DNA of 64,000 nt from Kineococcus rhizosphaerae (GTDB lineage Bacteria > Actinomycetota > Actinomycetes > Actinomycetales > Kineococcaceae), in the NCBI RefSeq assembly GCF_003002055.1, contig NZ_PVZF01000015.1, positions 81,072-145,071 on the forward strand. The letters are read 5' to 3'. The notes below the pieces were generated by a model. It was given only the letters and a program-made list of their open reading frames with translations, searched no databases and was not told the origin of the DNA. A program made the translations under genes and the position numbers. Below, piece by piece: positions 7,719 through 16,339 of the stretch (positions within the stretch are counted from its first letter, which is position 1; every line of letters starts with the position of its first letter).

Positions 7719-10064
7719 CTACGGCGCGGTGCCGACCCCGGCGCGGCGGGCCGCGAGCCACCGCTCGAACTCGTCCGCGACCAGCGGCCGCGAGTGCAGG
7801 AAACCCTGCGTCGTGTCGCACCGCAGGCCGCGCAGGACCTCCAGGGTCCGTGCGGTCTCGACCCCCTCGCCGACGATGCGGACCCCGAGCCGGTGCCCGA
7901 GCCAGATCGTGGAGGCCACGATGGCGGCCGAGCGGTCGTCGTGGGCGATGTCGGCGACGAAGCTGCGGTCGAGCTTGACCTCCTCGACGGGCAGTTCCTT
8001 CAGGTAGGCCAGCGAGGAGTACCCGGTCCCGAAGTCGTCGATGGACAGGCCCACCCCCAGCGCGCGCAGCCCCTCCAGCACCGAGCGGGTGCGGGGGGAC
8101 CGGCTCATGAGGACGGTCTCGGTGATCTCCAGGACGAGCGTCCCGGGGTCCTGGCCGTGGCGGTGCAGCAGCCCGGCGACGCGGGCGGGCAGGTCGACAT
8201 CGAGCAGGTTGGTGGCCGACAGGTTCACGGCCAGCCGCAGCCGCTGGTCGCCGGAGCGGGTGGGCCAGCCGGCCGCGGCGGCCAGGGCCCGGTCGAGGAC
8301 GTGGTGGGTGAGGTGGCCCATGAGGCCGTGCCGTTCGGCCTCGTCGAGGAACTCGGCGGGGGTGAGCACGCCGAGCTCGGGGTGGTCCCAGCGCACGAGG
8401 GCCTCGGCGCCGCAGACGGCGTCGCGGGCAAGGTCGAGCTGCGGCTGGAACAGCACGACGAGCTGGCCGCAGTCGGCGTCGGCGGCCTCGACGAGGCCGA
8501 GGGCGGAGCGCAGCTGCGTCATGAGGGTCAGGCTGGGGCGCGTACGGCCCGCGCCGGCCTCGCCCGTGCCGAACGCGCACACGGCCCCGCCGAGGGTCTT
8601 GGCCTCGTACATGGCGATGTCGGCGCAGCGCAGCAGGTCGGAGGGGCGCTGGGCGTCGACGGGGAAGCTGGCGACGCCCAGGCTGGCGGCGACGTGGACG
8701 CGGTGCCCGAGCAGGACGTACGAGCGGACCATCGCCGCGTGCACGGCGACGACGTCGGCGACGGCGGCCTCCCCCGCGGTGCCCGGCAGGACGAGGGCGA
8801 GCTCGTCGCCACCGAGGCGGGCCACGACGGCGGGCTCCGGCGCGGCCTGCAGGAGCTGGCCGACGACCTGGCGCAGGAGCTCGTCCCCGGCGGCGTGGCC
8901 GAGGCCGTCGTTGACCTCCTTGAACCGGTCGAGGTCGACGATGGCGAGCGCGAAGGGGGCGTCGGCGGCGCAGCGGCGTTCGAGGTCGGCGAGCAGCGCG
9001 CGGCGGTTGGCGATGCCCGTGAGGTCGTCGGTGAGGGCTTCGCGGCGCAGGGTGGCGAGCTCGAGGAGCTCGGACTGCGACAGGACGAGCCGGACGAGCG
9101 CGGCGGCGCAGGCCCCGGCGGTGAGCCAGACGGCGGACCCGCTGAGCCGGTCGACGTGGTCGACGACGAGCAGCCCGAAGCCGGTGGGCAGGACGACGGC
9201 GGGGGTGACGACGATGGAGAGCCGGCTGCGCCCGCTGGCGGCGGAGGGGGTCCGGATCCGCAGCGCGGCGACGCCCAGGAGGGTCAGGCCGGCGACGGCG
9301 ATCGCGTCGACCCCGCTGCCGGGGGCGTAGCGGCCGGTGAGGGAGACGACGGTGAAGGTCGTGTCCGCGGCGGTGAGCAGGCCGAACCCGGCGGCCGGCA
9401 GCCACCAGGCGCGCCCGGAGCGGGCGGCGACGACGACGCTGCCGGCGAGCAGGAGGGCGTCGAGGACGACGAGCGTGACCCACGACGCGACCAGGGCCGA
9501 GGGCCGGCCGCCGGCGACGAGGGGGTGGACCACGTACTCCTGGGCCAGGGCGACGGTGATCAGCAGGATCCCGAGGGCCTCGGCGACGTAGCCCACGCGC
9601 CAGCGCCGGGCACCGACCCACACGAGCCGTACGGCGGCGGCCAGCAGCGCCCCGTAGCCGACGACGTAGCCGAGCTCGAGGCCGGTGACGTCCCGCACGC
9701 CGCGTCCGAGGACGGCCTCGGCGACGTCGAAGGCCACCTCCGAGACGCAGTAGGCGCCGACGCCGACGGCGAGCAGCGTCCAGTACCCGTCGCTCCCGCG
9801 GCTGCGCCGGGCCCGCCGGGTGAGCGCGACGAGGACGCCGAGCTCCACGACGTTGCCGAGGGTGGCGTCGGCGAGGCGACCGGTTCCGGCGGGGACCAGG
9901 CCGAGGGCGGCGGCGGCGCAGACGAGCCCGTAGAGGGCGGCGCCGGCGAGCAGGAGCCGCGTGGCGGGGGCGGCGCGGGGGTCGGGGCGCGCGGCGGGGT
10001 CGACGTCCGCCCCGGCCCGTCCCGGTGCCGGGTGGCGCCGTGGACCCCTCGCAACGACGCTCAC
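7719..10064 (-). CDS. Membrane GGDEF-EAL c-di-GMP phosphodiesterase
   Basis: Protein of 781 residues. An N-terminal half with about nine hydrophobic segments precedes a GGDEF and an EAL domain. The GGDEF motif reads ARLGGDELALV (Phe changed to Leu) and lacks an RxxD I-site, so cyclase activity is uncertain. The EAL domain keeps every catalytic motif: GAEALVRW, NLSATNL, EITETVLM, IDDFGTGYSSL, VKLDRSFV, GEGVET and QGFLHSRP. Net c-di-GMP hydrolysis is therefore the likely role. The start is GTG at 10064. It is a paralogue of the protein at 25087, with the same layout and the same GGDEL change. Confidence 0.87.
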   Translation of the reverse strand: MSVVARGPRRHPAPGRAGADVDPAARPDPRAAPATRLLLAGAALYGLVCAAAALGLVPAGTGRLADATLGNVVELGVLVALTRRARRSRGSDGYWTLLAVGVGAYCVSEVAFDVAEAVLGRGVRDVTGLELGYVVGYGALLAAAVRLVWVGARRWRVGYVAEALGILLITVALAQEYVVHPLVAGGRPSALVASWVTLVVLDALLLAGSVVVAARSGRAWWLPAAGFGLLTAADTTFTVVSLTGRYAPGSGVDAIAVAGLTLLGVAALRIRTPSAASGRSRLSIVVTPAVVLPTGFGLLVVDHVDRLSGSAVWLTAGACAAALVRLVLSQSELLELATLRREALTDDLTGIANRRALLADLERRCAADAPFALAIVDLDRFKEVNDGLGHAAGDELLRQVVGQLLQAAPEPAVVARLGGDELALVLPGTAGEAAVADVVAVHAAMVRSYVLLGHRVHVAASLGVASFPVDAQRPSDLLRCADIAMYEAKTLGGAVCAFGTGEAGAGRTRPSLTLMTQLRSALGLVEAADADCGQLVVLFQPQLDLARDAVCGAEALVRWDHPELGVLTPAEFLDEAERHGLMGHLTHHVLDRALAAAAGWPTRSGDQRLRLAVNLSATNLLDVDLPARVAGLLHRHGQDPGTLVLEITETVLMSRSPRTRSVLEGLRALGVGLSIDDFGTGYSSLAYLKELPVEEVKLDRSFVADIAHDDRSAAIVASTIWLGHRLGVRIVGEGVETARTLEVLRGLRCDTTQGFLHSRPLVADEFERWLAARRAGVGTAP

Positions 10065-10106
10065 GGAGAGGCATCTTGCCGTACCCAGCGTTGCTACGGG
10101 CCGGTT

Positions 10107-11153
10107 CTAGAAAGGCTGTCGGGCGCTCACCGGCTGACGGTCGCGCAGGTCGACGACGCGCGGCGCGTCGAAGGTGGCCCGCAGGTGCTCGGCCGCGGCC
10201 CGCACGGCGCGCTCCCCCGCCGCGAGCTCGGGGTCCCCGGCGAACCCGTGGGGCACCCCCTCCACCAGGACCGGCCGGCACCGGGTGCCCGCCTCCCGCA
10301 GGGCCCGGGCGTAGGCGAGGCCCTCGTCGCGCGCCGGGTCCGCCCCGGCGACCACGACGGTGGCCGGCACCGACCCGGTGAGGTCGGGGGTGCGCAGCGG
10401 CGAGACCCGCGGCAGGCGCCGCGCCGCGCGGTCGGGCACGTACATGCGCCAGAACCAGGCGAGGTCCTCCACGCCGAGGCCGAGGCCGCCGTCGCCGTAC
10501 CGCTGGTGCGACCCGCGCGTCAGGTCGCCGTCCAGCAGGGGGCAGAACAGCAGCTGGTGCCGCACGGCCGGGGTGTGCGGCCGGCGGCAGTGCAGGGCCA
10601 GCAGGGCCGCCAGCTGCCCGCCGGCCCCCGCGCCCGCCACGGCCAGCGGACCCGTCAGCGGACCGGCCGGCGCGGGGAACGAGCCGTCGGCCAGGTCGCC
10701 CAGGACGGTCGCGGCGTCGTCGAGGCCGGCGGGGAACGGGTGCTCGGGCGCCAGCCGGTAGGCGAGGCTGACGACGGCGACCCCCGCCTGGACGGCCAGC
10801 GCCCGGCACAGGTGGTCGTCGGTGTCCAGGTCGCCCAGGGCCCAGCCGCCGCCGTGCAGGAACAGCACGGTGCCGGCGTGCCCGGCGCGGGGGACGTAGG
10901 TGCGGGCGGGGCGGGGGCCGGCCGCGGCGCGCACCGCGACGTCGGCGACGAGCAGGTCCGCGTCGTCGACGGGTCCGGGGCCGCCACGGCGGGCCCGCGC
11001 GCGGGCGACCGCCAGCCCGGCCAGGTGCCGGGGCGCGACACCGCGCGCCGCCGCCCGCCGCCGGGCGACGACCAGCGCCGCCTGGGGGTCGGTGAGCCGT
11101 TCGTCGAGTTCCGGTCCGTCCACCAGTCCGTCCACCACGTCCGCGTGCAGCAC
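10107..11153 (-). CDS. HSL-type alpha/beta hydrolase homologue without nucleophile serine
   Basis: Protein of 348 residues of the hormone-sensitive-lipase (family IV) fold. The oxyanion-hole motif FLHGGGWALGD, the YRLAPEHPFPAGLDD segment, the acidic residue region (ADPARDEG) and the catalytic His (VPHGF) are all present. The nucleophile elbow, normally GDSAGG, reads GAGAGG (AVAGAGAGGQLAALL, coded near 10640), so the serine is replaced by glycine. It is probably a non-hydrolytic relative or uses another mechanism. The gene is otherwise intact and of normal length, which argues against simple decay. It diverges from the deaminase gene at 11292. Confidence 0.82.
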   Translation of the reverse strand: MLHADVVDGLVDGPELDERLTDPQAALVVARRRAAARGVAPRHLAGLAVARARARRGGPGPVDDADLLVADVAVRAAAGPRPARTYVPRAGHAGTVLFLHGGGWALGDLDTDDHLCRALAVQAGVAVVSLAYRLAPEHPFPAGLDDAATVLGDLADGSFPAPAGPLTGPLAVAGAGAGGQLAALLALHCRRPHTPAVRHQLLFCPLLDGDLTRGSHQRYGDGGLGLGVEDLAWFWRMYVPDRAARRLPRVSPLRTPDLTGSVPATVVVAGADPARDEGLAYARALREAGTRCRPVLVEGVPHGFAGDPELAAGERAVRAAAEHLRATFDAPRVVDLRDRQPVSARQPF

Positions 11154-11291
11154 GTCGGTTCCTCCCGCCGAGGGTCAGCCGTGGACCGATGCTCCCCCGC
11201 GGACCGACCGTGCAGGTTTCGCGCGTGTGACGTTTGCGCTGCGGCCCGTCCGGCGTGCGCCGGGGCGGGGGCCGGGCGGCAGGATGGGGCC

Positions 11292-12314
11292 ATGGACCTC
11301 GCCGCGTTCAGCGCCGCCCTGCCCAAGGTCGAGCTCCACCTGCACCTCGAAGGGACCCTCGAACCCGAGCTGAAGCTGGAACTGGCCCGCCGCAACGGCG
11401 TCGACCTCGGCCAGACGACGGTGGAGGAGGTGCGGGCGACGTACGCGTTCGACTCCCTCGCCTCGTTCCTGGCCGTCTACTACCCGGCGATGGACGTCCT
11501 GGTGACGCGCGCCGACTTCCGCGACCTGGCGATGGCGTACTTCACGAAGGCCGCGCAGCAGAACGTCCGGCACGCCGAGGTGTTCTTCGACCCGCAGGTG
11601 CACGTGGCGCGCGGGGTCGCGTTCGAGGACGTCGTCCTCGGCTACCACGACGCCGTCGTCGACGCCGAGCGGGAGTTCGGGATGAGCGCGGGGCTGATCC
11701 TGTGCCTCGTGCGCGACCTGCCGCTGGCCTCGGCCGAGGCGGTCGTGGAGCAGATGCTGGAGTTCGGCGACCGGATCGTGGGGATCGGCCTGGACTCCGA
11801 CGAGCGCGGCCACCCGCCGGCCGACTTCGCCCACCTGTTCGCCCGGGCGCGGGCGGCGGGTTTCAAGGTGACGGCGCACTGCGACGTCGACCAGGAGGAC
11901 ACCGTCGAGCACTTGCGGCAGGTGATCGAGGACATCGAGGTGGACCGCATCGACCACGGCACGAACGTCGTGGAGGACCCGCGCCTGCTGGAGCTGGTGC
12001 GCCGGCGGGGCCTGGGCCTGACGTGCTGCCCGATCTCGAACTCGTTCGTCACGTCCGACTCCAAGGCCCCGGTCATCGCCGACCTGCTGCGCCGCGGGGT
12101 CCGGGTCACGGTGAACTCCGACGACCCGGCCTACTTCGGGGGGTACGTGACGGAGAACCTCGTCCACCTGACGCGCGCGGCCGACCTCACCCCGGACGAG
12201 CTGATCCAGTTGCAGCGCAACGCGATCGAGGTCTCGTGGGCGAGCGCCGAGGTCAAGGAGGGGTTCCTGGCCGAGCTCGACGCGTTCGAGGCGCTGGTCG
12301 CCCCGTCGCTGTGA
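11292..12314 (+). CDS. Adenosine/adenine deaminase family protein with altered active-site motif
   Basis: Protein of 340 residues of the metal-dependent adenosine deaminase superfamily. Metal ligands are visible in HLHLEG (about 16-21), in the central His (TAHCD) and in NSDDPAYFGGYVTEN near the C-terminus. GLDSDERGHPPADF resembles adenine or N6-substituted adenine deaminases more than true adenosine deaminases. The usual HAGE motif, whose Glu is the proton shuttle, is replaced by HCDVDQED, so the catalytic carboxylate must come from a neighbouring Asp or the substrate differs. It is likely a purine or related aminohydrolase in the cytoplasm. The start is the ATG at 11292. Confidence 0.8.
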   Translation: MDLAAFSAALPKVELHLHLEGTLEPELKLELARRNGVDLGQTTVEEVRATYAFDSLASFLAVYYPAMDVLVTRADFRDLAMAYFTKAAQQNVRHAEVFFDPQVHVARGVAFEDVVLGYHDAVVDAEREFGMSAGLILCLVRDLPLASAEAVVEQMLEFGDRIVGIGLDSDERGHPPADFAHLFARARAAGFKVTAHCDVDQEDTVEHLRQVIEDIEVDRIDHGTNVVEDPRLLELVRRRGLGLTCCPISNSFVTSDSKAPVIADLLRRGVRVTVNSDDPAYFGGYVTENLVHLTRAADLTPDELIQLQRNAIEVSWASAEVKEGFLAELDAFEALVAPSL

Positions 12315-12326
12315 GGGCCGGGGTTC

Positions 12327-12379
12327 CGGCACGTTGACTCCCCGGTCCCGTTGAAGGGGACCGCGGAGTCAACGTGCCG
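12327..12379. terminator. 22-bp near-perfect hairpin between convergent genes
   Basis: Outer arms of 15 bp (12327-12341 and 12365-12379, cggcacgttgactcc and its complement) enclose a further 7-bp stem (cggtccc 12343-12349, gggaccg 12357-12363) with a 7-base loop and a single C-C mismatch. The right arm covers the stop codon of the MFS gene. It most likely ends transcription from both sides. It could also be a protein-binding palindrome. Confidence 0.75.
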
Positions 12380-13559
12380 ATCCCCACCGCGTCCCGGCGA
12401 GGGTGAACACGAACGGCAGGGCCGCCAGCGGCGCGACGAGGAGGTAGCCGCCGCGCGCACCGGCCGCGTCGACCACGAGCCCGCCCAGCGCCGTCCCCAC
12501 GGCCGTCCCGGCGGTGACGGCGGTGCTCACCCAGGCCAGGGACTCGGTGAGGCGCGCCGCGGGGGCGGCCCGTTCCACGAGCCGGTTCACCGCGACGCCG
12601 AACGGCGCGTAGGTGGCGCCCGCGACGAAGCTCAGCAGCAGGATCCCGACGACGCCGGGGACGGTGGCCAGGGCGGCGTACCCGCAGCCGAAGAACACCG
12701 ACGTCAGCACCGCCCCGCGCCGGGGGTCGGCGACTGGTCGCAGCGTCCCGACGACGAGGCCGCCCACGACGGCCCCCAGCGCCCCGGCGCCGAGGACGGA
12801 CCCGGCGAGCTGGGGGACCCCCCGCTCGGTGGTCAGCGCCACCGCCGACAGGTCGGCCAGCCCGAACACCGCGCCGACGGCGAACCCCGCGGCCAGGACC
12901 CCGAGGACGTCCGGGGTCGTGACGGGCAGGGACCACGACCGCGTGCGGACGGTGTCCACGGGGGCGCCGTGGCGCTGGGCGGACAACGCCAGGCACCCCG
13001 CAGCGCCTGCGCCGCAGGCCAGCAGGAGCGCCAGCCGCGGGTCGGCCAGGGCGGCGACGAGCGAGGCCAGGGCCGGGCCGGCGACCCAGACGAGTTCGTC
13101 GAAGACCCCTTCGAGGGCGAACGCCGTCGCGAGCCGGGGGTCGGCGCGGTCCCCGTCCCGGGGGTAGGTGCGGGCCCAGCGCGTGCGCGTGAACGAGCCG
13201 ACGGGCGCGGCCCCGGCCCCCACGGCGACGGCGGCGGGCACCACGAGCCACGCCGGCGCGTCGAGCGAGGTCACCGCCACGAACAGCAGCGCGCCGAGGA
13301 CCGCGACGAGGGCCGTCGTGCGCAGGGCGACGGTCTGCCCGCGCCGGTCGCCCCAGCGCCCGAGGGCGGGCCCGACGAGCGCGCCCGAGGCGACGACCGC
13401 CGCCGAGACCGCCCCGGCGAGCCCGAACTCCCCCGTGCTGCGCCGCACCACGAGCAGCGCGGAGAACCCGACGACGGCCAGCGGGACCCGGGCCAGCAGT
13501 CCGCTGGCGGCCAGCAGGAGGTGGTCCCGCGGGGTGAGCACCTCGACGTACGCCCGCAC
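12369..13559 (-). CDS. MFS transporter, 12 membrane segments
   Basis: Major facilitator protein of 396 residues with about 12 hydrophobic segments. The RWGDRRGQ loop after the second segment resembles the family A-motif. Substrate and direction are unknown; proton-driven efflux is the usual role of this group. GTG at 13559 is chosen because AGGAGGG lies seven bases upstream; an in-frame start 12 codons earlier has no comparable ribosome-binding site. It is not obviously linked to a pathway. It lies 48 bases downstream of the TetR-controlled SDR and might be read through from that operon. Confidence 0.82.
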   Translation of the reverse strand: MRAYVEVLTPRDHLLLAASGLLARVPLAVVGFSALLVVRRSTGEFGLAGAVSAAVVASGALVGPALGRWGDRRGQTVALRTTALVAVLGALLFVAVTSLDAPAWLVVPAAVAVGAGAAPVGSFTRTRWARTYPRDGDRADPRLATAFALEGVFDELVWVAGPALASLVAALADPRLALLLACGAGAAGCLALSAQRHGAPVDTVRTRSWSLPVTTPDVLGVLAAGFAVGAVFGLADLSAVALTTERGVPQLAGSVLGAGALGAVVGGLVVGTLRPVADPRRGAVLTSVFFGCGYAALATVPGVVGILLLSFVAGATYAPFGVAVNRLVERAAPAARLTESLAWVSTAVTAGTAVGTALGGLVVDAAGARGGYLLVAPLAALPFVFTLAGTRWGSAR

Positions 13560-13607
13560 GCCACGACCCTCCTGGGGCGGGCCGCGGCGTGTCAACGGGC
13601 GGTTCGC

Positions 13608-14300
13608 TCAGCGGGGCAGGACCAGCCCCGCGGGGTCACCGGCCAGCAGCGTCTTGACCTGCCGGGACACCTCGTCGGCCAGGACCTCGTGCTCGTCGCG
13701 CTCCACCCCGTCGAGGGCGGCGCGCACGACGTCGCGCGGGTCGTTCTTGGGCACGTCCAGGCCGGCCGTCATGTCGGTGGCGGTGTACCCGAGGTGGACG
13801 CCGGTGACGAGGGTGCCCTGCGGGGCGAGCAGCGCGCGCAGCCCGTTGGTCACGCCCCACGCCGCGGCCTTGGACGCCTGGTAGCCGGTGCCCGACGTGG
13901 CCCAGGACAGGACCGAGTGGACGTCGACGAGCGCGCCGCCGCCGTTGGCGGCCAGCACGGGCGCGAAGGCCCGGGCGACCTGCAGGAGGCCGAACACGTT
14001 GGTCTCGAACTCGGCGCGGACGTCGTCGAGCGGGCCGGTGAGCAGGTCCGCCCCCGTGCTCACCCCGGCGTTGTTGACGACGACGTCGACGTCGCCGGCC
14101 CGCGCCGCGAGCCCGGCGACGGCCGCGGCGTCGTTCACGTCGAGCCGGACGACCTCGACGCGGGGGTCGTCGTGCTCCCCGCCCGCGCGGGCGGTGGCGT
14201 AGACCCGGGTGGCGCCGCGGGCCAGGAGTTCGGCGGTGAACGCGGCGCCGAGGCCGCGCAGTCCGCCGGTGACGAGGGCGGTGGTTCCGGTGAGCTTCAC
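13608..14300 (-). CDS. Short-chain dehydrogenase/reductase
   Basis: Classical SDR of 230 residues: cofactor motif TGGLRGLG near the N-terminus, DVN acidic turn, NNAG, the catalytic Ser in DVHSVLSW and YQASK carrying Tyr and Lys. It oxidises or reduces an unknown small alcohol or ketone with NAD(P)H. The start GTG (14300) overlaps the stop of the upstream exporter gene (GTGA, 14297-14300), so the pair is translationally coupled and under the TetR operators near 15.7 kb. This suggests a detoxification unit in which the reductase modifies and the exporter removes the same class of compound. Confidence 0.85.
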   Translation of the reverse strand: MKLTGTTALVTGGLRGLGAAFTAELLARGATRVYATARAGGEHDDPRVEVVRLDVNDAAAVAGLAARAGDVDVVVNNAGVSTGADLLTGPLDDVRAEFETNVFGLLQVARAFAPVLAANGGGALVDVHSVLSWATSGTGYQASKAAAWGVTNGLRALLAPQGTLVTGVHLGYTATDMTAGLDVPKNDPRDVVRAALDGVERDEHEVLADEVSRQVKTLLAGDPAGLVLPR

Positions 14301-15697
14301 GCGAGGATCCCTTCGGGGGTTTCTTGGACGGTGCGCGCGGCCGGGCGCAGGAGCACGGCCGTGGTCAGCAGGACGAGGAGCAGGACGAGGGCGGCGACGA
14401 GGAACCCGTCGTGGACCGCGGGGGTGAGGGCGCCGGCGTGCTCGGGCAGGCGGTGGGTGACGACGGTCCCCAGGACGCTGCCCCCGAGGGCGGCGCCGAC
14501 CTGGCGGACGGTGGTGACCACGGAGCCGGCCATCCCCGCCAGCTCCGCCGGGACGCCGCCCACGACGACGGCGGTCGTGGGGGCGATGAGCAGCCCCAGG
14601 CCGGCGCCGACGAGGACGAGACCGGCGTCGGCGGGGCCGCGCACGGCGCCGGTGGAGTGCAGGACGAGGACGCCGACGAGCGTCGCGCCGAGCCCGGCGC
14701 CGAGCGTGGCGCGCACCCCGGCGCGTCGCACGACCGCGGCGGCCAGCGAGCTCACGACGACGTAGGCGCCCATGAGCGGGAGCAGGTGCACTCCCGAGGC
14801 CAGCGGGGACAGCCCCTGGGCCCGCTGCAGCTGCAGGGTGGTCAGCAGGGCGAGGCCGGTGAAGGAGAAGAGCGCGACGCCCGCCACGAGGAGGGCGGCG
14901 ACCGTGCGCCGGTCCGCGAAGACCCCGAACCGGACGACCGGGCGCCGCTGCGCCTTCTCGACGGCGACGAAACCCGCTGCGGCGAGGAGGGTCCCGAGCG
15001 CGGCGAGGACGGGCACGGGCGCCAGGCCCGAGCGTCCGGCCTCCACGACGGTCACGACGAGCCCGGCGACGGCCACCGTGGCGAGCAGGGTGCCGGGGAC
15101 GTCGACGCCGCGGCCGGGGACCCGGGGGTTCGGCAGGACGAACGGGGAGGCGGCGAGGACGACGACCGCGACGGCCACGTCGACGAGGAACACGGCGTGC
15201 CAGGTGAACGCGTCGAGCAGGGCTCCCGCGACGAGCGGGCCCACGGCCAGGCCGACGCCGGAGCAGGCGGCCCAGACCCCGACCGCGGACGCGCGCCGGC
15301 GGGGGTCGGTGAACGCCCCGGTGACGAGGGCGAGGGAGTTCGGGACGACGAGCGCGGCGCCGGCGCCGAGGACGACCTCGCCGGTGATGACGGCGGCCGG
15401 GGTCCCGGCGGTGGCGGTCACGACGGCGCCGGCGCCCATGACGGCCGTGCCGAGCTGGAAGACGGTGCGGCGTCCGGCGAGGTCCCCGAAGGCGCCGGAG
15501 GACAGCACGAGCGCCGCGAGGGCGAGGGCGTAGGCGCTGGAGGTCCAGACGAGCCCGACGGGTCCGAGGCGGAGGTCGGCGGCCAGGGAGGTGAGGGCCG
15601 TCGTGGTGGCCGTGATGGTCAGGAAGCTCATGGTCATGCCGAGGCAGGCGACCGCCACGATCAGCCACGGCGACTTATGACGACTGTCATGGGGCAT
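14297..15697 (-). CDS. DHA2-type MFS drug exporter, 14 membrane segments
   Basis: Protein of 466 residues with about 14 hydrophobic segments, the layout of the DHA2 (EmrB/QacA) proton-coupled multidrug efflux family. Family-type stretches are GAFGDLAGRR (A-motif loop) and GAGAALVVPNSLALVTG. The start ATG (15697) is only 14 bases from the first ATG of the divergent tetR gene. Codons 3-7 contain one of the two TetR operators, so repression and coding overlap. It is coupled to the SDR downstream. Confidence 0.87.
   Translation of the reverse strand: MPHDSRHKSPWLIVAVACLGMTMSFLTITATTTALTSLAADLRLGPVGLVWTSSAYALALAALVLSSGAFGDLAGRRTVFQLGTAVMGAGAVVTATAGTPAAVITGEVVLGAGAALVVPNSLALVTGAFTDPRRRASAVGVWAACSGVGLAVGPLVAGALLDAFTWHAVFLVDVAVAVVVLAASPFVLPNPRVPGRGVDVPGTLLATVAVAGLVVTVVEAGRSGLAPVPVLAALGTLLAAAGFVAVEKAQRRPVVRFGVFADRRTVAALLVAGVALFSFTGLALLTTLQLQRAQGLSPLASGVHLLPLMGAYVVVSSLAAAVVRRAGVRATLGAGLGATLVGVLVLHSTGAVRGPADAGLVLVGAGLGLLIAPTTAVVVGGVPAELAGMAGSVVTTVRQVGAALGGSVLGTVVTHRLPEHAGALTPAVHDGFLVAALVLLLVLLTTAVLLRPAARTVQETPEGILA
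15677..15690. promoter_or_regulatory. TetR operator copy 1
   Basis: ATGACGACTGTCAT, a dyad with 5-base arms around GACT. It is identical to the copy at 15712-15725, 35 bp centre to centre. It lies inside codons 3-7 of the exporter gene. Confidence 0.75.
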
Positions 15698-15713
15698 GGG
15701 GACGTTGTAGCAT
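15684..15713 (+). promoter_or_regulatory. Candidate tetR promoter
   Basis: ctgtca (15684-15689, 4 of 6 to TTGACA) and tagcat (15708-15713) are spaced by 18 bases. Transcription would begin around 15720, close to the second in-frame ATG (15724), giving a nearly leaderless message. Both elements touch the two TetR operators. Confidence 0.4.
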
Positions 15714-15725
15714 GACGACTGTCAT
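15712..15725. promoter_or_regulatory. TetR operator copy 2
   Basis: Second exact copy of ATGACGACTGTCAT. It begins at the first ATG of tetR and ends within the second ATG (15724), so it overlaps the likely -10 element and transcription start. Paired operators in the divergent spacer support autoregulation plus exporter control. Confidence 0.75.
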
Positions 15726-16332
15726 GGACACAACGACGGCAACCCCCTCGGCCCGCGAGCGCATGGTCACCAGCGCCCGCGAACTCATCCAGGAACGCGG
15801 CGTCCACGGCGTCGGGATGCGCGACGTCGTCGCGCACGCCGCCGCGCCCCGCGGCTCGCTGCAGCACTACTTCCCCGGCGGCAAGGACCAGCTCGTCGCC
15901 GAGGCCCTCACCCAGGCCGACACCGCCAGCCGGCGCGTGCTGCGCGCGGCGCTCGCGGACGGCGGGGACCCCGTCGACGTCGTGCGGCAGGTGCTGGAGG
16001 GCTGGCGGACGACGCTGCGCGACGAGGACTTCCGCCGCGGCTGCCCGTTCGCCGCGACGACCGTCGACACCAGCGCCGACAACCCCGCCCTGCGCGCGGC
16101 CGTCCACGACCGGTTCTCCTCCTGGCACGCGGACCTCGCCACCCTGCTCGAACGCCCGGGCCTGCCCGCCGGGCGCGCGCGGACCCTGGCCACGCTCGTG
16201 CAGACGGCGCTGCAGGGTTCCCTCGTCCTGGCCCGCGCGCACCGCTCGACGGCCCCCCTCGACGACGTCGAGGCCGAGCTCGTCCCGCTGCTGGAGGCCG
16301 CCCTTCTCACCGCGCGCCCGGCGACGGCATGA
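15712..16332 (+). CDS. TetR family repressor (LmrA/YxaF-like)
   Basis: Regulator of 206 residues from the first ATG, or 202 from ATG 15724. The N-terminal helix-turn-helix (ARELIQERGVHGVGMRDVV, then APRGSLQHYFPGGKDQL) and the RGCPFAATTVD stretch of the ligand domain match the LmrA/YxaF subgroup, which controls divergent MFS exporters and responds to the exported drugs. Two identical 14-bp dyads flank its start. The operator overlapping the first ATG favours the second ATG as true start. It ends seven bases before the GH32 gene, so these two could be co-transcribed, although no functional link is obvious. Confidence 0.87.
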   Translation: MTTVMDTTTATPSARERMVTSARELIQERGVHGVGMRDVVAHAAAPRGSLQHYFPGGKDQLVAEALTQADTASRRVLRAALADGGDPVDVVRQVLEGWRTTLRDEDFRRGCPFAATTVDTSADNPALRAAVHDRFSSWHADLATLLERPGLPAGRARTLATLVQTALQGSLVLARAHRSTAPLDDVEAELVPLLEAALLTARPATA

Positions 16333-16339
16333 TCGAGGG

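Noticed and set aside
10065..10106. c-di-GMP riboswitch or FliA promoter before the GGDEF-EAL gene at 7719
   Set aside because: No GEMM core and no CTCA-N15-17-GCCGAA motif. A weak CTAGAA-N15-GCTGGGTA match is not convincing.
7422..11291. Very long plus-strand open frame before the deaminase
   Set aside because: It is antisense to the aldo/keto reductase, the GGDEF-EAL gene and the HSL hydrolase, all of which have clear domains. Its translation is low complexity.
15724..16332. TetR as part of a fructan-use operon with the GH32 gene
   Set aside because: The genes are close, but operators and subgroup point to the divergent drug exporter, and there is no regulatory or functional sign linking it to GH32.
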